A DNA stretch of 64,000 nt from RGIG2206 sp045577615 (GCA_045577615.1 JAZNIT010000064.1:16727-80726), one strand, 5' to 3'. Shown: positions 41,129 through 49,854, numbered from the stretch's first letter. Notes: generated by a model not told the origin, from the letters alone. A program made the numbers and translations.

Positions 41129-42607
41129 TTATAATATTATACAGATAAGGCCGCTGCATCCCTCATTTATAACTCTTTCAACTGTTTCCTGCATCTTCAT
41201 TCTTGCGTCGCCGGGCATTCTTGCCAGTTTGGTATGCAATCCCTCGTTAACAAGCTCATGCAGTGACTTGCCAAATATGTTTGAATCCCAAATCTTAATT
41301 GGATCTTGTTCAAACTCTTTGAGCAAATACATTATCAAATCTTCAGACTGCTTTTCTGACCCTACAATCGGTGAAACCTCTGTGTTAATGTTTGCCTTCA
41401 TCATATGTATTGACGGCGCTGACGCACGCAATCTTACACCATAGCGGCCACCTTGATGTACTATCTCAGGCTCCTCCAATGAAAGTTCTTCTATTTGCGG
41501 CATAACAATTCCGTATCCTGTTGCATCAACTTCGTCAAGCGCATCCTTAACTCGTTTATACTGCTTTGCCATAGCAGCAAATTCCGTGAGTGTTGACATT
41601 AAGTCCTGCTCATTATTTATTTTAACTCCCGTTTCTTCAGAAAGAATTTTATAAAACAAATCATCATTTAGTCTTGCATTGATTTTGGCATCACCTGAAC
41701 CTAAATCCATATCTTCAATGACGGCTTCGAATATGTTTTCCGACGCCGATAGATTTTTGGCCAAATGCTTTAAATCGCATATTTTAGATAAACCATTCAT
41801 ATTATGTTTGACTGACTCAAGAACTGATTTTCTAAGCCAATGTTCAAGAGGTAACGCAGCCAGCCAATCAGGCAACTTTATCTCAATTTCACGAATTGGA
41901 AACTCAGTCAGCACCTGACTCATCAACGCCTTAATTTTATCCTCATCCAACGCCGAACAATCCACAGCCGTAACAGCGGTATTATATTTTGCGCTCATAC
42001 TTTGTGCTAATTCTTTGGAAGTCTCACTATCAGGATTCATGGTATTAAGAAGCACTACAAAGGGTTTGTTGATTTGCTTTAACTCGTTAATAACCCGTTC
42101 TTCTGCTTCTTCGTAGTCTTCTCTTGGTATCTCCCCTATGCTACCGTCTGTTGTAATAACAAGACCAATAGTTGAGTGCTCGTTGATAACTTTTTGAGTT
42201 CCGATTTCCGCCGCCATATTAAAAGGAATCGGTTGCTCATACCACGGAGTTTTTACCATCCGTGGCTTATCTCCTTCTATATATCCAATTGACGAGGGAA
42301 CTATGTAACCGACACAATCTATAAGCCTTACAGACATATGACAACCGTCATCCATTTGCAAAGCAATAGCATCCTCGGGTATAAATTTAGGCTCGGTAGT
42401 CATAATTGTTCTGCCCGAAGCAGATTGAGGGAGCTCATCCTTGGCGCGTTCACGCATTGAGGAATCGGCTATGTTGGGCAACACCATTACATCCATAAAT
42501 CGTTTAATAAAGGTTGATTTTCCAGAACGCACAGGCCCCACTACACCTATATAGATATCCCCGTTTGTTCTGTTAGCTATGTCGCGATATATATTTGCAC
42601 TTGTCAT
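41129..42607 (-). CDS. spoIVA: Stage IV sporulation protein A (coat morphogenetic ATPase)
   Basis: SpoIVA polymerises, using ATP, on the forespore outer membrane to form the basement layer for coat assembly. From the chosen ATG the protein is 492 residues, the same as Bacillus SpoIVA. It opens IYRDIANRTNGDIYIGVVG and carries Walker A GPVRSGKST (24-32) and the conserved MTTEPKFIPEDAI. I chose 42607 because of GGAGG 8 bases upstream; a longer frame exists but has no ribosome site. SipL- and SpoVM-like partners are encoded 2-5 kb away. Confidence 0.98.
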   Translation of the reverse strand: MTSANIYRDIANRTNGDIYIGVVGPVRSGKSTFIKRFMDVMVLPNIADSSMRERAKDELPQSASGRTIMTTEPKFIPEDAIALQMDDGCHMSVRLIDCVGYIVPSSIGYIEGDKPRMVKTPWYEQPIPFNMAAEIGTQKVINEHSTIGLVITTDGSIGEIPREDYEEAEERVINELKQINKPFVVLLNTMNPDSETSKELAQSMSAKYNTAVTAVDCSALDEDKIKALMSQVLTEFPIREIEIKLPDWLAALPLEHWLRKSVLESVKHNMNGLSKICDLKHLAKNLSASENIFEAVIEDMDLGSGDAKINARLNDDLFYKILSEETGVKINNEQDLMSTLTEFAAMAKQYKRVKDALDEVDATGYGIVMPQIEELSLEEPEIVHQGGRYGVRLRASAPSIHMMKANINTEVSPIVGSEKQSEDLIMYLLKEFEQDPIKIWDSNIFGKSLHELVNEGLHTKLARMPGDARMKMQETVERVINEGCSGLICIIL

Positions 42608-42642
42608 ATACGACTCCTCCATCGTTTTGCAATCTTTTGTAT

Positions 42643-42671
42643 AAATTATGCCGACAATGCAGTGCATATAA
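42643..42671 (-). promoter_or_regulatory. Possible sigma-E promoter of spoIVA
   Basis: On the minus strand TTATAT, 15 bases, then CATAATTT, resembling the sigma-E pattern (ATA-type -35, CATA-type -10). It is positioned about 35 bases before the start. Matched by eye only. Confidence 0.4.
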
Positions 42672-42691
42672 CTTTAATTAAAAATTTTCTA

Positions 42692-42719
42692 TTGACAAAG
42701 AATAAAAATGTGCTAATAT
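42692..42719 (+). promoter_or_regulatory. Promoter of the TPP riboswitch-thiT unit
   Basis: TTGACA, 16-base spacer, TAATAT, about 20 bases upstream of the riboswitch. Confidence 0.7.
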
Positions 42720-42737
42720 ATACTTGACATTAAAAAT

Positions 42738-42825
42738 AGGGGTGCTGGTAATTGAACCGGCTGAGATTTGTCGTTTTCGGCATAGACCCTTTGACCTGAT
42801 TCGGATAATGCCGACGTAGGAACAA
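42738..42825 (+). promoter_or_regulatory. TPP riboswitch (THI element)
   Basis: The conserved blocks are all present in order: AGGGGTGCTGG, GGCTGAGAT, ACCCTTTGACCTGATTCGGA and TAATGCCGACGTAGGAA. It lies between a promoter and a terminator hairpin and is followed by thiT, so thiamine diphosphate binding should stop thiT transcription. Confidence 0.97.
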
Positions 42826-42849
42826 TATTAGAGCTCGTATTGTTTTTAG

Positions 42850-42878
42850 CCGTCCGGTTTATCCGTGACGGTTTTTTT
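42850..42878 (+). terminator. Riboswitch-controlled terminator
   Basis: CCGTC / GACGG stem with inner CGG / CCG pairs, followed by TTTTTTT. Placed 25 bases after the TPP aptamer; expected to form when ligand is bound. Confidence 0.88.
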
Positions 42879-42899
42879 ATGTCGGAAAGGATTGATAAT

Positions 42900-43484
42900 A
42901 TGTTTAAAAATAAAACAAGACGGCTCACCGTCAGTGCAGTATTTATAGCTTTATCTGCCGTTTTAAGCCTGGTTAAATTCACATTACCTATTAACATTCA
43001 TGGGGGTAGTATTACTCTGCTCAGCATGTTACCTATCGCTATGTTAAGCATTTGCTATGGCGCAAAATGGGGCGTTTGGTCGGCATTTATCTATTCACTT
43101 GTTCAGCTTATGTTTGGCATAACTATGGATGGACTTTTTGCATGGGGACTAACACCCGTTGTGCTTATCGGAACAATAATGCTTGACTACATTTTAGCCT
43201 TTAGTATACTTGGATTCTCAGGTGTATTTTCAAAAAAAGGCTTGTTCGGCATTGTAACCGGTGTCGCTATGACCATATCTTTGAGATTTGTTTTTCACTT
43301 TATTTCAGGCGTTGTTTTGTTCGGTCAATTTTCAGAAAGCGCAAGTTGGATATACTCATTGACCTATAACGCATCATATATGTTGCCTGAACTAATAATA
43401 ACCGTTGCATCTGCATCAGTATTGTTTGGTTTGCCACAAATCAAAAGGCTTATAAACAGATTGGCTCAAGGTAACGCATTATAA
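42900..43484 (+). CDS. thiT: Thiamine transporter ThiT (ECF S-component)
   Basis: ThiT is the thiamine-binding membrane subunit of an energy-coupling-factor importer. The 194-residue protein has six membrane segments, the early TVSAVFIALSAVLSLVKF and the conserved LPIAMLSICYGAKWG region, and NASYMLPELIIT near the end. The ECF module (EcfA1, A2, T) is not here, as expected for group II systems. I chose the ATG at 42900 (MFKNKTRRL) with GGAAAGG upstream; an ATG at 42879 sits inside the terminator T run. TPP riboswitch control is clear. Confidence 0.95.
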   Translation: MFKNKTRRLTVSAVFIALSAVLSLVKFTLPINIHGGSITLLSMLPIAMLSICYGAKWGVWSAFIYSLVQLMFGITMDGLFAWGLTPVVLIGTIMLDYILAFSILGFSGVFSKKGLFGIVTGVAMTISLRFVFHFISGVVLFGQFSESASWIYSLTYNASYMLPELIITVASASVLFGLPQIKRLINRLAQGNAL

Positions 43485-43489
43485 TAAAA

Positions 43490-43525
43490 AGCCGCTTCCT
43501 TTAATACGGAAGCGGCTCAATTTTT
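43490..43525. terminator. Bidirectional intrinsic terminator
   Basis: AGCCGCTTCC / GGAAGCGGCT stem with 8-base loop and T/A runs on each side, between convergent thiT and thuA-like genes. Confidence 0.92.
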
Positions 43526-44240
43526 ATACAGATGGAACAGGCTTTTTTACATTCGGGCAAACCAGTTCATCAATTCTTCTAGTGGGCTCTGCCCAAGCAA
43601 CTGCATTTTTAATTACAGTTTGAACGTTTTTATTATAGAATGTGGGATAACTCTCGTGGCCGGGTTGGAAATAGAAGATTTTACCCAATCCTCGTGAATA
43701 GCAGCAACCTGAACGAAATACCTCCCCGCCTTCAAACCAACCAACGAAAACCAGATGTTCGGGTGTGGGAATATCAAACTGCTCTGCATAAGTTTCTTCG
43801 TGAGGAAGCTCAAAATAACGATCGATACCCTTGGTAATAGGATGAGAAGGATCAACAACCCAGATTCTTTCTAAATCACCATCCTCACGCCATGACAAAT
43901 TACACGTAGTGCCCATAAGTGCTTTAAAGGGCTTGCTGTGGTGTGCAGAATGTAAAAATATCATACCCATGCCTTTTAAGACCGCATCGGTAACGCGCTT
44001 TACAACCTCATCAGCTACATCGCCGTGATTCATATGTCCCCACCAAATAAGAACATCAGTATTATCAATAACCTCTTGGGTTAATCCGTGCTCAGGCTCA
44101 TCAAGAACAGCAGTTGTAACATCATAGCCGGCCTCTGTCAAAAACTCGGCTATACAGCCGTGAATGCCATTAGGGTATATCTTTTTGACTTTATCAATTT
44201 TAATTTCGTGTCTGCCTTCATTCCAAACAGTAACTCTCAT
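43524..44240 (-). CDS. ThuA-like domain protein
   Basis: 238 residues with the glutamine amidotransferase-like ThuA fold. It begins RVTVWNEGRHE and contains DVLIWWGHMNHGDVADEV, GMGMIFLHSAHHSKPFKALM and YFQPGHESYPTF. The family includes trehalose-utilisation proteins, and related members have been linked to sugar oxidation. The reaction is not established for this form. It has its own promoter and lies between thiT and sipL. Confidence 0.93.
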   Translation of the reverse strand: MRVTVWNEGRHEIKIDKVKKIYPNGIHGCIAEFLTEAGYDVTTAVLDEPEHGLTQEVIDNTDVLIWWGHMNHGDVADEVVKRVTDAVLKGMGMIFLHSAHHSKPFKALMGTTCNLSWREDGDLERIWVVDPSHPITKGIDRYFELPHEETYAEQFDIPTPEHLVFVGWFEGGEVFRSGCCYSRGLGKIFYFQPGHESYPTFYNKNVQTVIKNAVAWAEPTRRIDELVCPNVKKPVPSV

Positions 44241-44267
44241 AATTCGTACCCCTTTGTATTTTTAATT

Positions 44268-44296
44268 ATTATAACACATTCATTTGAAAAATACAA
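44268..44296 (-). promoter_or_regulatory. Promoter of the ThuA-like gene
   Basis: TTGTAT, 17-base spacer, TATAAT on the minus strand, about 28 bases upstream of the start. Confidence 0.65.
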
Positions 44297-44301
44297 CACA
44301 A

Positions 44302-44327
44302 AACGCACCTTGATATCAAGGTGCGTT
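44302..44327 (-). terminator. Intrinsic terminator of the sipL-like gene
   Basis: A perfect palindrome, AACGCACCTTGAT with its complement, followed on the minus strand by a TTTTG-rich stretch. It is 5 bases beyond the stop codon. Confidence 0.85.
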
Positions 44328-44332
44328 AACTA

Positions 44333-45859
44333 TTATGCAGACGGTATAACCAATGTAATTTCTCCGGTTATAAGATCGTCCTTCAAATTATTAGTGGTTG
44401 CAATTGCCTGCGGTGTAGTATTATATCTGCGCGCCACATCCCACACACTATCACCTTTATGAGCAAAGTATACAACAATTGAAGAAGGCTTGCATCTGCG
44501 CAGATGCTCGTTGTTCAACTGTATAGAAGAAACGACCTTACACGAGGTTTGTTCAACAACATCAAGGCAAAGGTTTAGCTCACACACAAGCTCAAACAAA
44601 TCCCCTTTACTTATAGCGACACAACTCTTAGCAGCAACCGTGCTTTTAATATAAAAATGCTCAGGCAACTCAATATTTAACACCTTGTTATAATCAAAAG
44701 TTCGCTCATAATATGAAGGCTCACCCTGTTTATCCCTCATTATCATACAAATTTGCACACTACCCTTTACATCAACAGAGCCGTCATTTGAAGTTGTATC
44801 TGAAATTGATGGAACGCACCACATATCTACCACTTGCATATCCTGATTAAACGGCAAGTCAAAATTATAACTCACCTTTAAATTTTCAGTTATGCTACTT
44901 GCTACCTTTTCAAAGCAAACATCATTCCAACCAAGTGACATATCATATTTTGTTGAATAAGCATCGGTTATGTAAGGAATCTCATTTTCACAAAAAGCAT
45001 CTACGCTCAATAATAATTTAACCGATGCAGATATAACCCGCATATCACCACTCATACCCGTACGAGGCATTAACTCTGAACTGATAATGTTGCCTTTTAC
45101 AATACAAGTACAGTTTTCGTTAATCCCCTGTGCTTCAACAATCTGACTAAAAGGAATAGACTCCTTAAAGCATTCACAATCAACAGTTTCTTCACCAAAA
45201 TATAAAACATTCATTAAAATCTCGCCTTTTACCACTACCCTGTTTTCTACGATTTTCTTATCATTAATCACAACATCCAAATCGCTGCGCAATATATTTC
45301 TGATTGCAGGGCATTTATCAGGCAATGATACCTCATCATTAATAAGCAGATATTTATCAGCTCTGCCTGATGGACTTGAAGCTGGAGCAACATTGCGTTT
45401 CATCTGAACATGGGTTTCATCAACATCGGCAACCACGGCAACCTCGCAGCACGTAACAACGTTTACAGCCATAGAAATAGCAGAATGAACATCTACCGTT
45501 CTTTCGGTAGTAGCTCTGCAATTACAATAATCGGTTTTGCATTCAACCTGAACGCTGTGACATCCATCTTCGGCAGAAAAATCAATCTTTTTATTAAAAG
45601 GAGTCTGCACATCCAACGCCCTAATGCCGCAGTCCTTATCAGCATATATAAGATTAAGGCAAACTACCCCATCAATGTTAATTTGCCCACCTTCCGCGTT
45701 TTTCTGCGCAACCTTGGCATTAACTCTGCACTTTAATATTCTATGTATATCGGGATAGTAATCGGGCAGGCTTATCTCTGTATCAAAGGCGTGCTCAACA
45801 GTTTGACGAAAGGTAGTTTTATTCACCTTAACCATTTGAGAGATATATTTGCAATCCAT
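44333..45859 (-). CDS. sipL: SipL-like spore morphogenetic protein (DUF3794 and LysM)
   Basis: 508 residues with three DUF3794-like repeats (about 30-130, 180-280 and 320-420; for example PDYYPDIHRILKCRVNAKVA and PDKCPAIRNILRSDLDVVI) and a C-terminal LysM domain (VYFAHKGDSVWDVARRY, then VIPSA). This matches the layout of SipL, the clostridial protein whose LysM domain binds SpoIVA and tethers the coat to the forespore. spoIVA is only 1.7 kb away. I chose the ATG at 45859; the upstream ATG at 45874 overlaps the ribosome site GGAG. Confidence 0.9.
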   Translation of the reverse strand: MDCKYISQMVKVNKTTFRQTVEHAFDTEISLPDYYPDIHRILKCRVNAKVAQKNAEGGQINIDGVVCLNLIYADKDCGIRALDVQTPFNKKIDFSAEDGCHSVQVECKTDYCNCRATTERTVDVHSAISMAVNVVTCCEVAVVADVDETHVQMKRNVAPASSPSGRADKYLLINDEVSLPDKCPAIRNILRSDLDVVINDKKIVENRVVVKGEILMNVLYFGEETVDCECFKESIPFSQIVEAQGINENCTCIVKGNIISSELMPRTGMSGDMRVISASVKLLLSVDAFCENEIPYITDAYSTKYDMSLGWNDVCFEKVASSITENLKVSYNFDLPFNQDMQVVDMWCVPSISDTTSNDGSVDVKGSVQICMIMRDKQGEPSYYERTFDYNKVLNIELPEHFYIKSTVAAKSCVAISKGDLFELVCELNLCLDVVEQTSCKVVSSIQLNNEHLRRCKPSSIVVYFAHKGDSVWDVARRYNTTPQAIATTNNLKDDLITGEITLVIPSA

Positions 45860-45924
45860 ATATAACAGCTCCATTTCACTTCGTTTTATACTATTCTATA
45901 TTCTAAAGTGTCGCAATATATGAA

Positions 45925-45951
45925 TAAAAAAATCCGACCTAAGTCGGATTT
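45925..45951 (-). terminator. Intrinsic terminator after spoVM
   Basis: AAATCCGAC / GTCGGATTT stem with 4-base loop, then TTTTTTT on the minus strand, 8 bases past the spoVM stop. It separates spoVM from sipL. Confidence 0.93.
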
Positions 45952-45958
45952 ATGTATA

Positions 45959-46042
45959 TTAGTTATCTTCTTTTTTAATTTTAAAAAGAACTCTCAAAAT
46001 ACCGCTTAATATTTTAGGACTTTTAACCACAACAACCTTCAT
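45959..46042 (-). CDS. spoVM: Stage V sporulation protein M (27 aa)
   Basis: A 27-residue amphipathic peptide beginning MKVVVVKSPKILSGILR and ending KKEDN. The core VKSPKILSGILR lines up with Bacillus SpoVM (IKLPKFLGGIVR), including the proline at position 9 that lets the helix sense membrane curvature. SpoVM marks the convex forespore surface and recruits SpoIVA; it is also known to be an FtsH substrate, and ftsH is in this window. The GGGGGTG ribosome site is 6 bases upstream. It follows thiN and a small membrane protein gene, matching the thiN-spoVM order in Bacillus. It is short enough to be missed by gene callers. Confidence 0.92.
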   Translation of the reverse strand: MKVVVVKSPKILSGILRVLFKIKKEDN

Positions 46043-46056
46043 AAACTGCACCCCCG

Positions 46057-46215
46057 TCAAAGCTTGAATCGACATAAGCCAAGCACAAGCAGGCCTATGG
46101 CAAGAATGACAATAATAGCGGCAGCCGGTAAAATATATGATGACACCAGCCCCAAAGCATAAACAGCAAGCAGGGCGGCCACACCAAAGCCATTACATCT
46201 ACAATTCTTGCGCAT
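46057..46215 (-). CDS. Small two-helix membrane protein upstream of spoVM (52 aa)
   Basis: A short basic, Cys-rich start (MRKNCRCNGF) leads into two hydrophobic segments (GVAALLAVYALGLVSSYIL and PAAAIIVILAIGLLVLGL) joined by a proline, and a basic tail CRFKL. The ribosome site GAGGTG sits 5 bases before the ATG. The gene ends 14 bases before spoVM, so they are almost certainly cotranscribed. Function unknown; the position suggests a sporulation role. Two cysteines flank the first segment and one precedes the tail. Confidence 0.82.
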   Translation of the reverse strand: MRKNCRCNGFGVAALLAVYALGLVSSYILPAAAIIVILAIGLLVLGLCRFKL

Positions 46216-46272
46216 TAGCTCACCTCATTGGATATGTCTGCTAACATATTACGCAAGAATCACAAAATTGTG

Positions 46273-46896
46273 TCAGTCGCGACTTAAAAATACAGCAACA
46301 GTGCCTTTTTTAACCGAAACGCAGCAATAATCATCAACGATTTCGTTGCTGATTCCAATGGGATGACTGCCTTGCAAGGTGTAGTTTGACAATGGATATT
46401 TTACTCCCGTCAGGTTGACACCCTTAGCCTCGCAGCAAAAAGGAAGAACGGATAAAAATCTGCCATCCTTCCTTTCGACAGTGCATTGACCGTTTTCAAG
46501 CAAAAACACCGAATTGTGTTCATCAATTGCAACAGCGTAAATACCGTTATCAAGCAAAAATTTAAGAACGAACAAATTACCGAATGTATGGTCAAGACGA
46601 GTGCCCGACCAACCAAAAATCCGCACCTTGCAGGCACCCAACTTCACCGCTAAACGTGCAGCTGACATTGTGTCGGTATCATCTTTTTCAGTAGGCAACT
46701 TTATAAACTCGCCGCAATTATGCCGACTATCGACCGAGTCCAAATCTCCAACCCAATAATCAGCAACAGCACCTATCTTTTCAGCGTGCAATATGCCAGA
46801 ATCAGCACAAACAATTACATCAGCTGTTTCAGCAGCTTTGGCTGCCTGAGTATAATCAGCAATGCTACCGCCTGCAAAAATAACACAATTCATCAT
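46273..46896 (-). CDS. thiN: Thiamine diphosphokinase
   Basis: This enzyme pyrophosphorylates thiamine to TPP. It carries NCVIFAGGSIADY, VIVCADSGILHAEKIGAVAD, WVGDLDSVD and LPTEKDDTDTMSA, the standard catalytic and binding motifs, within about 207 residues. Its ATG overlaps the rsgA stop (ATGATG), giving coupling; the start could be either of two adjacent ATGs. It completes thiamine use with the riboswitch-controlled ThiT importer 3 kb away. Confidence 0.95.
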   Translation of the reverse strand: MMNCVIFAGGSIADYTQAAKAAETADVIVCADSGILHAEKIGAVADYWVGDLDSVDSRHNCGEFIKLPTEKDDTDTMSAARLAVKLGACKVRIFGWSGTRLDHTFGNLFVLKFLLDNGIYAVAIDEHNSVFLLENGQCTVERKDGRFLSVLPFCCEAKGVNLTGVKYPLSNYTLQGSHPIGISNEIVDDYCCVSVKKGTVAVFLSRD

Positions 46897-47765
46897 TTTA
46901 ACTCCCACTCATTTATAGCGGAACAATCCTTGTAAATCGCACAATAGCTGTCGTGACGGGATTTACTAATCTTGCCTGCGTTCACTGCGGCAATTACTGC
47001 GCAGCCCTTTTCGCATGTATGAGAGCAAGTGGTAAACCTACAATCATCAATGTAATCTACAAACTCACGAAAACTTGCGGCAACCTTATCCTTACTTACA
47101 CGTTCAGATTCAACCGTAGCAAAGCCCGGAGTATCCGCGATAAAGCCACCATTGCCATTAGAAAAAAGCTCGCAGTGGCGGGTTGTATGCTTACCTCTGC
47201 CAAGTTTTGTGCTTATCTCGCCGGTTTTTAGTTCATACTCATCAAACATTGCATTGATAAGGCTACTCTTTCCAACTCCCGAATTGCCAGTAAGCACACT
47301 TATTCCTTTTCCAAAGGAGGCTTTAAGCTCTTCAATACCTTCACCCGTCAGACACGATACTGAATAAACCTGGAATCCGGCATTTCGATAAATGTCTTCA
47401 TACTCCTCAAAACTACCCATATCACACTTGTTAAAAACGATAACGGGTTCTATGCCCTTGCTTTCACATTGACCGATCAGCTTATCGATAATCAAGGTGT
47501 TTGGAGCAGGCGATGAAAAGGATGAAATAATATAAAGCTTATCCACATTAGCAACGGTAGGTCTGACCATAGCGTTTTTACGGTCAACAATTTGATCAAG
47601 AACAGCCGCCCCCGACTCAAACTGAATTACGGCGTTATCCCCTACAAGGGGGGTAACGCCGTTTTTTCTCATTATGCCGCGGGCACGGGTTTCGTAAATG
47701 CTTTCGCCGTCAGAAACATAGTAAAAACCTGACAACGCTTTAGTTATAATACCTTTAATAATCAT
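46893..47765 (-). CDS. rsgA: Ribosome small-subunit-dependent GTPase A
   Basis: RsgA is a circularly permuted GTPase in late 30S maturation. The 290-residue protein has the N-terminal OB fold (IIKGIITKALSGFYYV), NKCD (G4) ahead of Walker A GNSGVGKSSLIN, DTPGF (G3), and the C-terminal zinc finger CRFTTCSHTCEKGC. The ATG at 47765 gives the family's usual N-terminus; a TTG six codons earlier is possible. It overlaps prkC by 11 bases. Confidence 0.96.
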   Translation of the reverse strand: MIIKGIITKALSGFYYVSDGESIYETRARGIMRKNGVTPLVGDNAVIQFESGAAVLDQIVDRKNAMVRPTVANVDKLYIISSFSSPAPNTLIIDKLIGQCESKGIEPVIVFNKCDMGSFEEYEDIYRNAGFQVYSVSCLTGEGIEELKASFGKGISVLTGNSGVGKSSLINAMFDEYELKTGEISTKLGRGKHTTRHCELFSNGNGGFIADTPGFATVESERVSKDKVAASFREFVDYIDDCRFTTCSHTCEKGCAVIAAVNAGKISKSRHDSYCAIYKDCSAINEWELK

Positions 47766-49836
47766 AACCCTCGAAATCTTCAAATCCTCGACTAAAGCAC
47801 ATTACTTGAGATCTTTCATATTTCCAAACCTCAAACACTCTGCCATCAATCCAAATTTCAACATTACCCTTTTCTACCGTAGTAGTAAAATTGATTACAT
47901 GTGCATCTTGTGTATCTGTGCTGGTATAAATACTGTTGCGTTCAGCATCGAAAACCTCTACTCTGTACGTATCACCCAACCCCGGATATTCATCAGCAGA
48001 GGGTGAATTAAATGTAAAGCTAACATTATAGGTTGTGCCGGAAGGGGCATTACCTGTGCTTAAAACAACATATACGGTCGATCCAACTGCTACATCAGTA
48101 TCAGCAGATACAGTTTGACTGATAACATAACCCGCAGGCATCAAACTGTTTTGAGATGACTTAATATCAAGTTTAAGTCCAAGTTTTTTAAGCTTAAGCT
48201 CTGCATCTTCCTTTGAAATGCCAACAATATCAGGCATTTTAACCATAACATCTTCTTTACCTTTACTGATGATAATGGTTACCTTGGTTTCGTCGGTAAC
48301 AGGCTCACCACGCTTGGGCTCGGTTCTGATTACGCTGCCTTTTTTAATTTTGGCGTGATGCTCATATTGAACAACATACTCTAAGCCAAAGCCGTCAATA
48401 ATGCCAACAGCAACGTCTTCGGTTTTTTCGTAAATATCAGGCAAGGTTTTGGTCTTTTTGCCAAGGCTTACCACAACCTCAACCTCAAGGTCTTTACGCA
48501 AGAACTTATCTTCTTCTTCAGATTGATACAAAATAGCACCAACGGGATATTCATCACTATATTCGTAATCAGAAATGATTATATTGATGGATCTGTATTT
48601 TGCGCAAGCATCATCATAATCGGTACCAACAAGCTGAGGGCAACGAACAGATCCGGTACTTTCACCGGTATCGTTAAAAGCCTTAAATACGAAAACAAGA
48701 ACTATTGCAATAGCAATAACCATAACAGTTGCAATACCTGCCAAAACAGGCACAACTGAGCTCTTTTTAGGCTCATCATCGTCGTCATAATAATCATCAT
48801 TATCCGAACTGTTGGTAAGCACCTTATATTCGGGCTTAACCTCCTTGACATCCTCGTCATCACCGTAAAGCATACCAACCTTTTGAGCAACACTGTTAAC
48901 AGGGACATCGTTTGCGGGAGCAGGAGCAGGCTTAACATTGTTAAGGTTCACAAAGCGTGTGGGACTATCGTCAACATACTGCACATCATCATATTTGAAG
49001 GTGACAGTGGGGTCACGACGAATTTGCTCCAAATCGTGCATAATTTCAGCATCCGAATGATAACGATAAGTGGGCTTTTTGCGCATTGCACGCAAAACAA
49101 CCTGTTCAAGACCGGCAGGAATCTCAGGCTTAATTTTGCGGGGTGCTTCAGGCTCGTTATTCATATGCATCAAAGCAATGCTAACTGCGTTGCCGCCATC
49201 AAAGGGCAACTTGCCTGTTAACATCTCATACATCATAACGCCAACAGAATACAAGTCGGCCTTTTCGTCGATAACATCACCACGAGCTTGCTCGGGACTG
49301 ATATAATGAACGCTGCCAATTGCCTTGTCGGTCAAGGTGTTTTGGCCGCTACGGGCAAAGCGAGCAATGCCAAAGTCGGTAACCTTGATGGTACCATCGC
49401 TCAAAAGCATAATGTTTTGAGGCTTTACATCACGATGAACAATACCTTTATCGTGTGCATGCTGTAAAGCGCGCAAAATCTGCACAGTGAAGTAAAGTGT
49501 ATCCTTCCAACTAAGTGCACCTTGACGCTGCATAAACTCTTTTAAAGTAATGCCGTCAATATATTCCATTACTATATATTGAAAATTATCGCCAAAACTA
49601 ACGTCAATAACCTTAACGATATTGGGATGCGACAAAACAGCAATAGCCTTTGATTCATTTCTGAAGCGATTCAAAAACTCGCTATTGCGAACAAACTCTT
49701 CTTTAAGAATTTTAATTGCTACAATACGGTCGTCAATACAGTCATAAGCCTTGTATACGACAGCCATACCGCCAATACCAATTATTTCGCGTATTTCATA
49801 TCGAGCATCTAATCGTTTGCCGACGAATTTATCCAT
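47755..49836 (-). CDS. prkC: PASTA-domain Ser/Thr protein kinase PrkC
   Basis: PrkC senses peptidoglycan fragments and phosphorylates cytosolic targets; in Bacillus it can trigger germination. The 693-residue protein has a kinase domain with IGGMAVVYKA, catalytic HRDVKPQNIML and VTDFGIARF, then an acidic linker. One membrane helix (about 365-390, VPVLAGIATVMVIAIAIVLV) and three PASTA domains follow (about 398-463, 464-530 and 532-600). A C-terminal beta domain of about 90 residues follows. It lies 18 bases after its phosphatase PrpC. Confidence 0.97.
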   Translation of the reverse strand: MDKFVGKRLDARYEIREIIGIGGMAVVYKAYDCIDDRIVAIKILKEEFVRNSEFLNRFRNESKAIAVLSHPNIVKVIDVSFGDNFQYIVMEYIDGITLKEFMQRQGALSWKDTLYFTVQILRALQHAHDKGIVHRDVKPQNIMLLSDGTIKVTDFGIARFARSGQNTLTDKAIGSVHYISPEQARGDVIDEKADLYSVGVMMYEMLTGKLPFDGGNAVSIALMHMNNEPEAPRKIKPEIPAGLEQVVLRAMRKKPTYRYHSDAEIMHDLEQIRRDPTVTFKYDDVQYVDDSPTRFVNLNNVKPAPAPANDVPVNSVAQKVGMLYGDDEDVKEVKPEYKVLTNSSDNDDYYDDDDEPKKSSVVPVLAGIATVMVIAIAIVLVFVFKAFNDTGESTGSVRCPQLVGTDYDDACAKYRSINIIISDYEYSDEYPVGAILYQSEEEDKFLRKDLEVEVVVSLGKKTKTLPDIYEKTEDVAVGIIDGFGLEYVVQYEHHAKIKKGSVIRTEPKRGEPVTDETKVTIIISKGKEDVMVKMPDIVGISKEDAELKLKKLGLKLDIKSSQNSLMPAGYVISQTVSADTDVAVGSTVYVVLSTGNAPSGTTYNVSFTFNSPSADEYPGLGDTYRVEVFDAERNSIYTSTDTQDAHVINFTTTVEKGNVEIWIDGRVFEVWKYERSQVMCFSRGFEDFEGYDY

Positions 49837-49854
49837 ATTCTATACTCCCTTCAA

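Noticed and set aside
45860..45925. Sigma-E promoter for sipL
   Set aside because: Partial ATATT- and ATATAGAAT-like boxes can be found, but the match is too weak in this AT-rich stretch to annotate.
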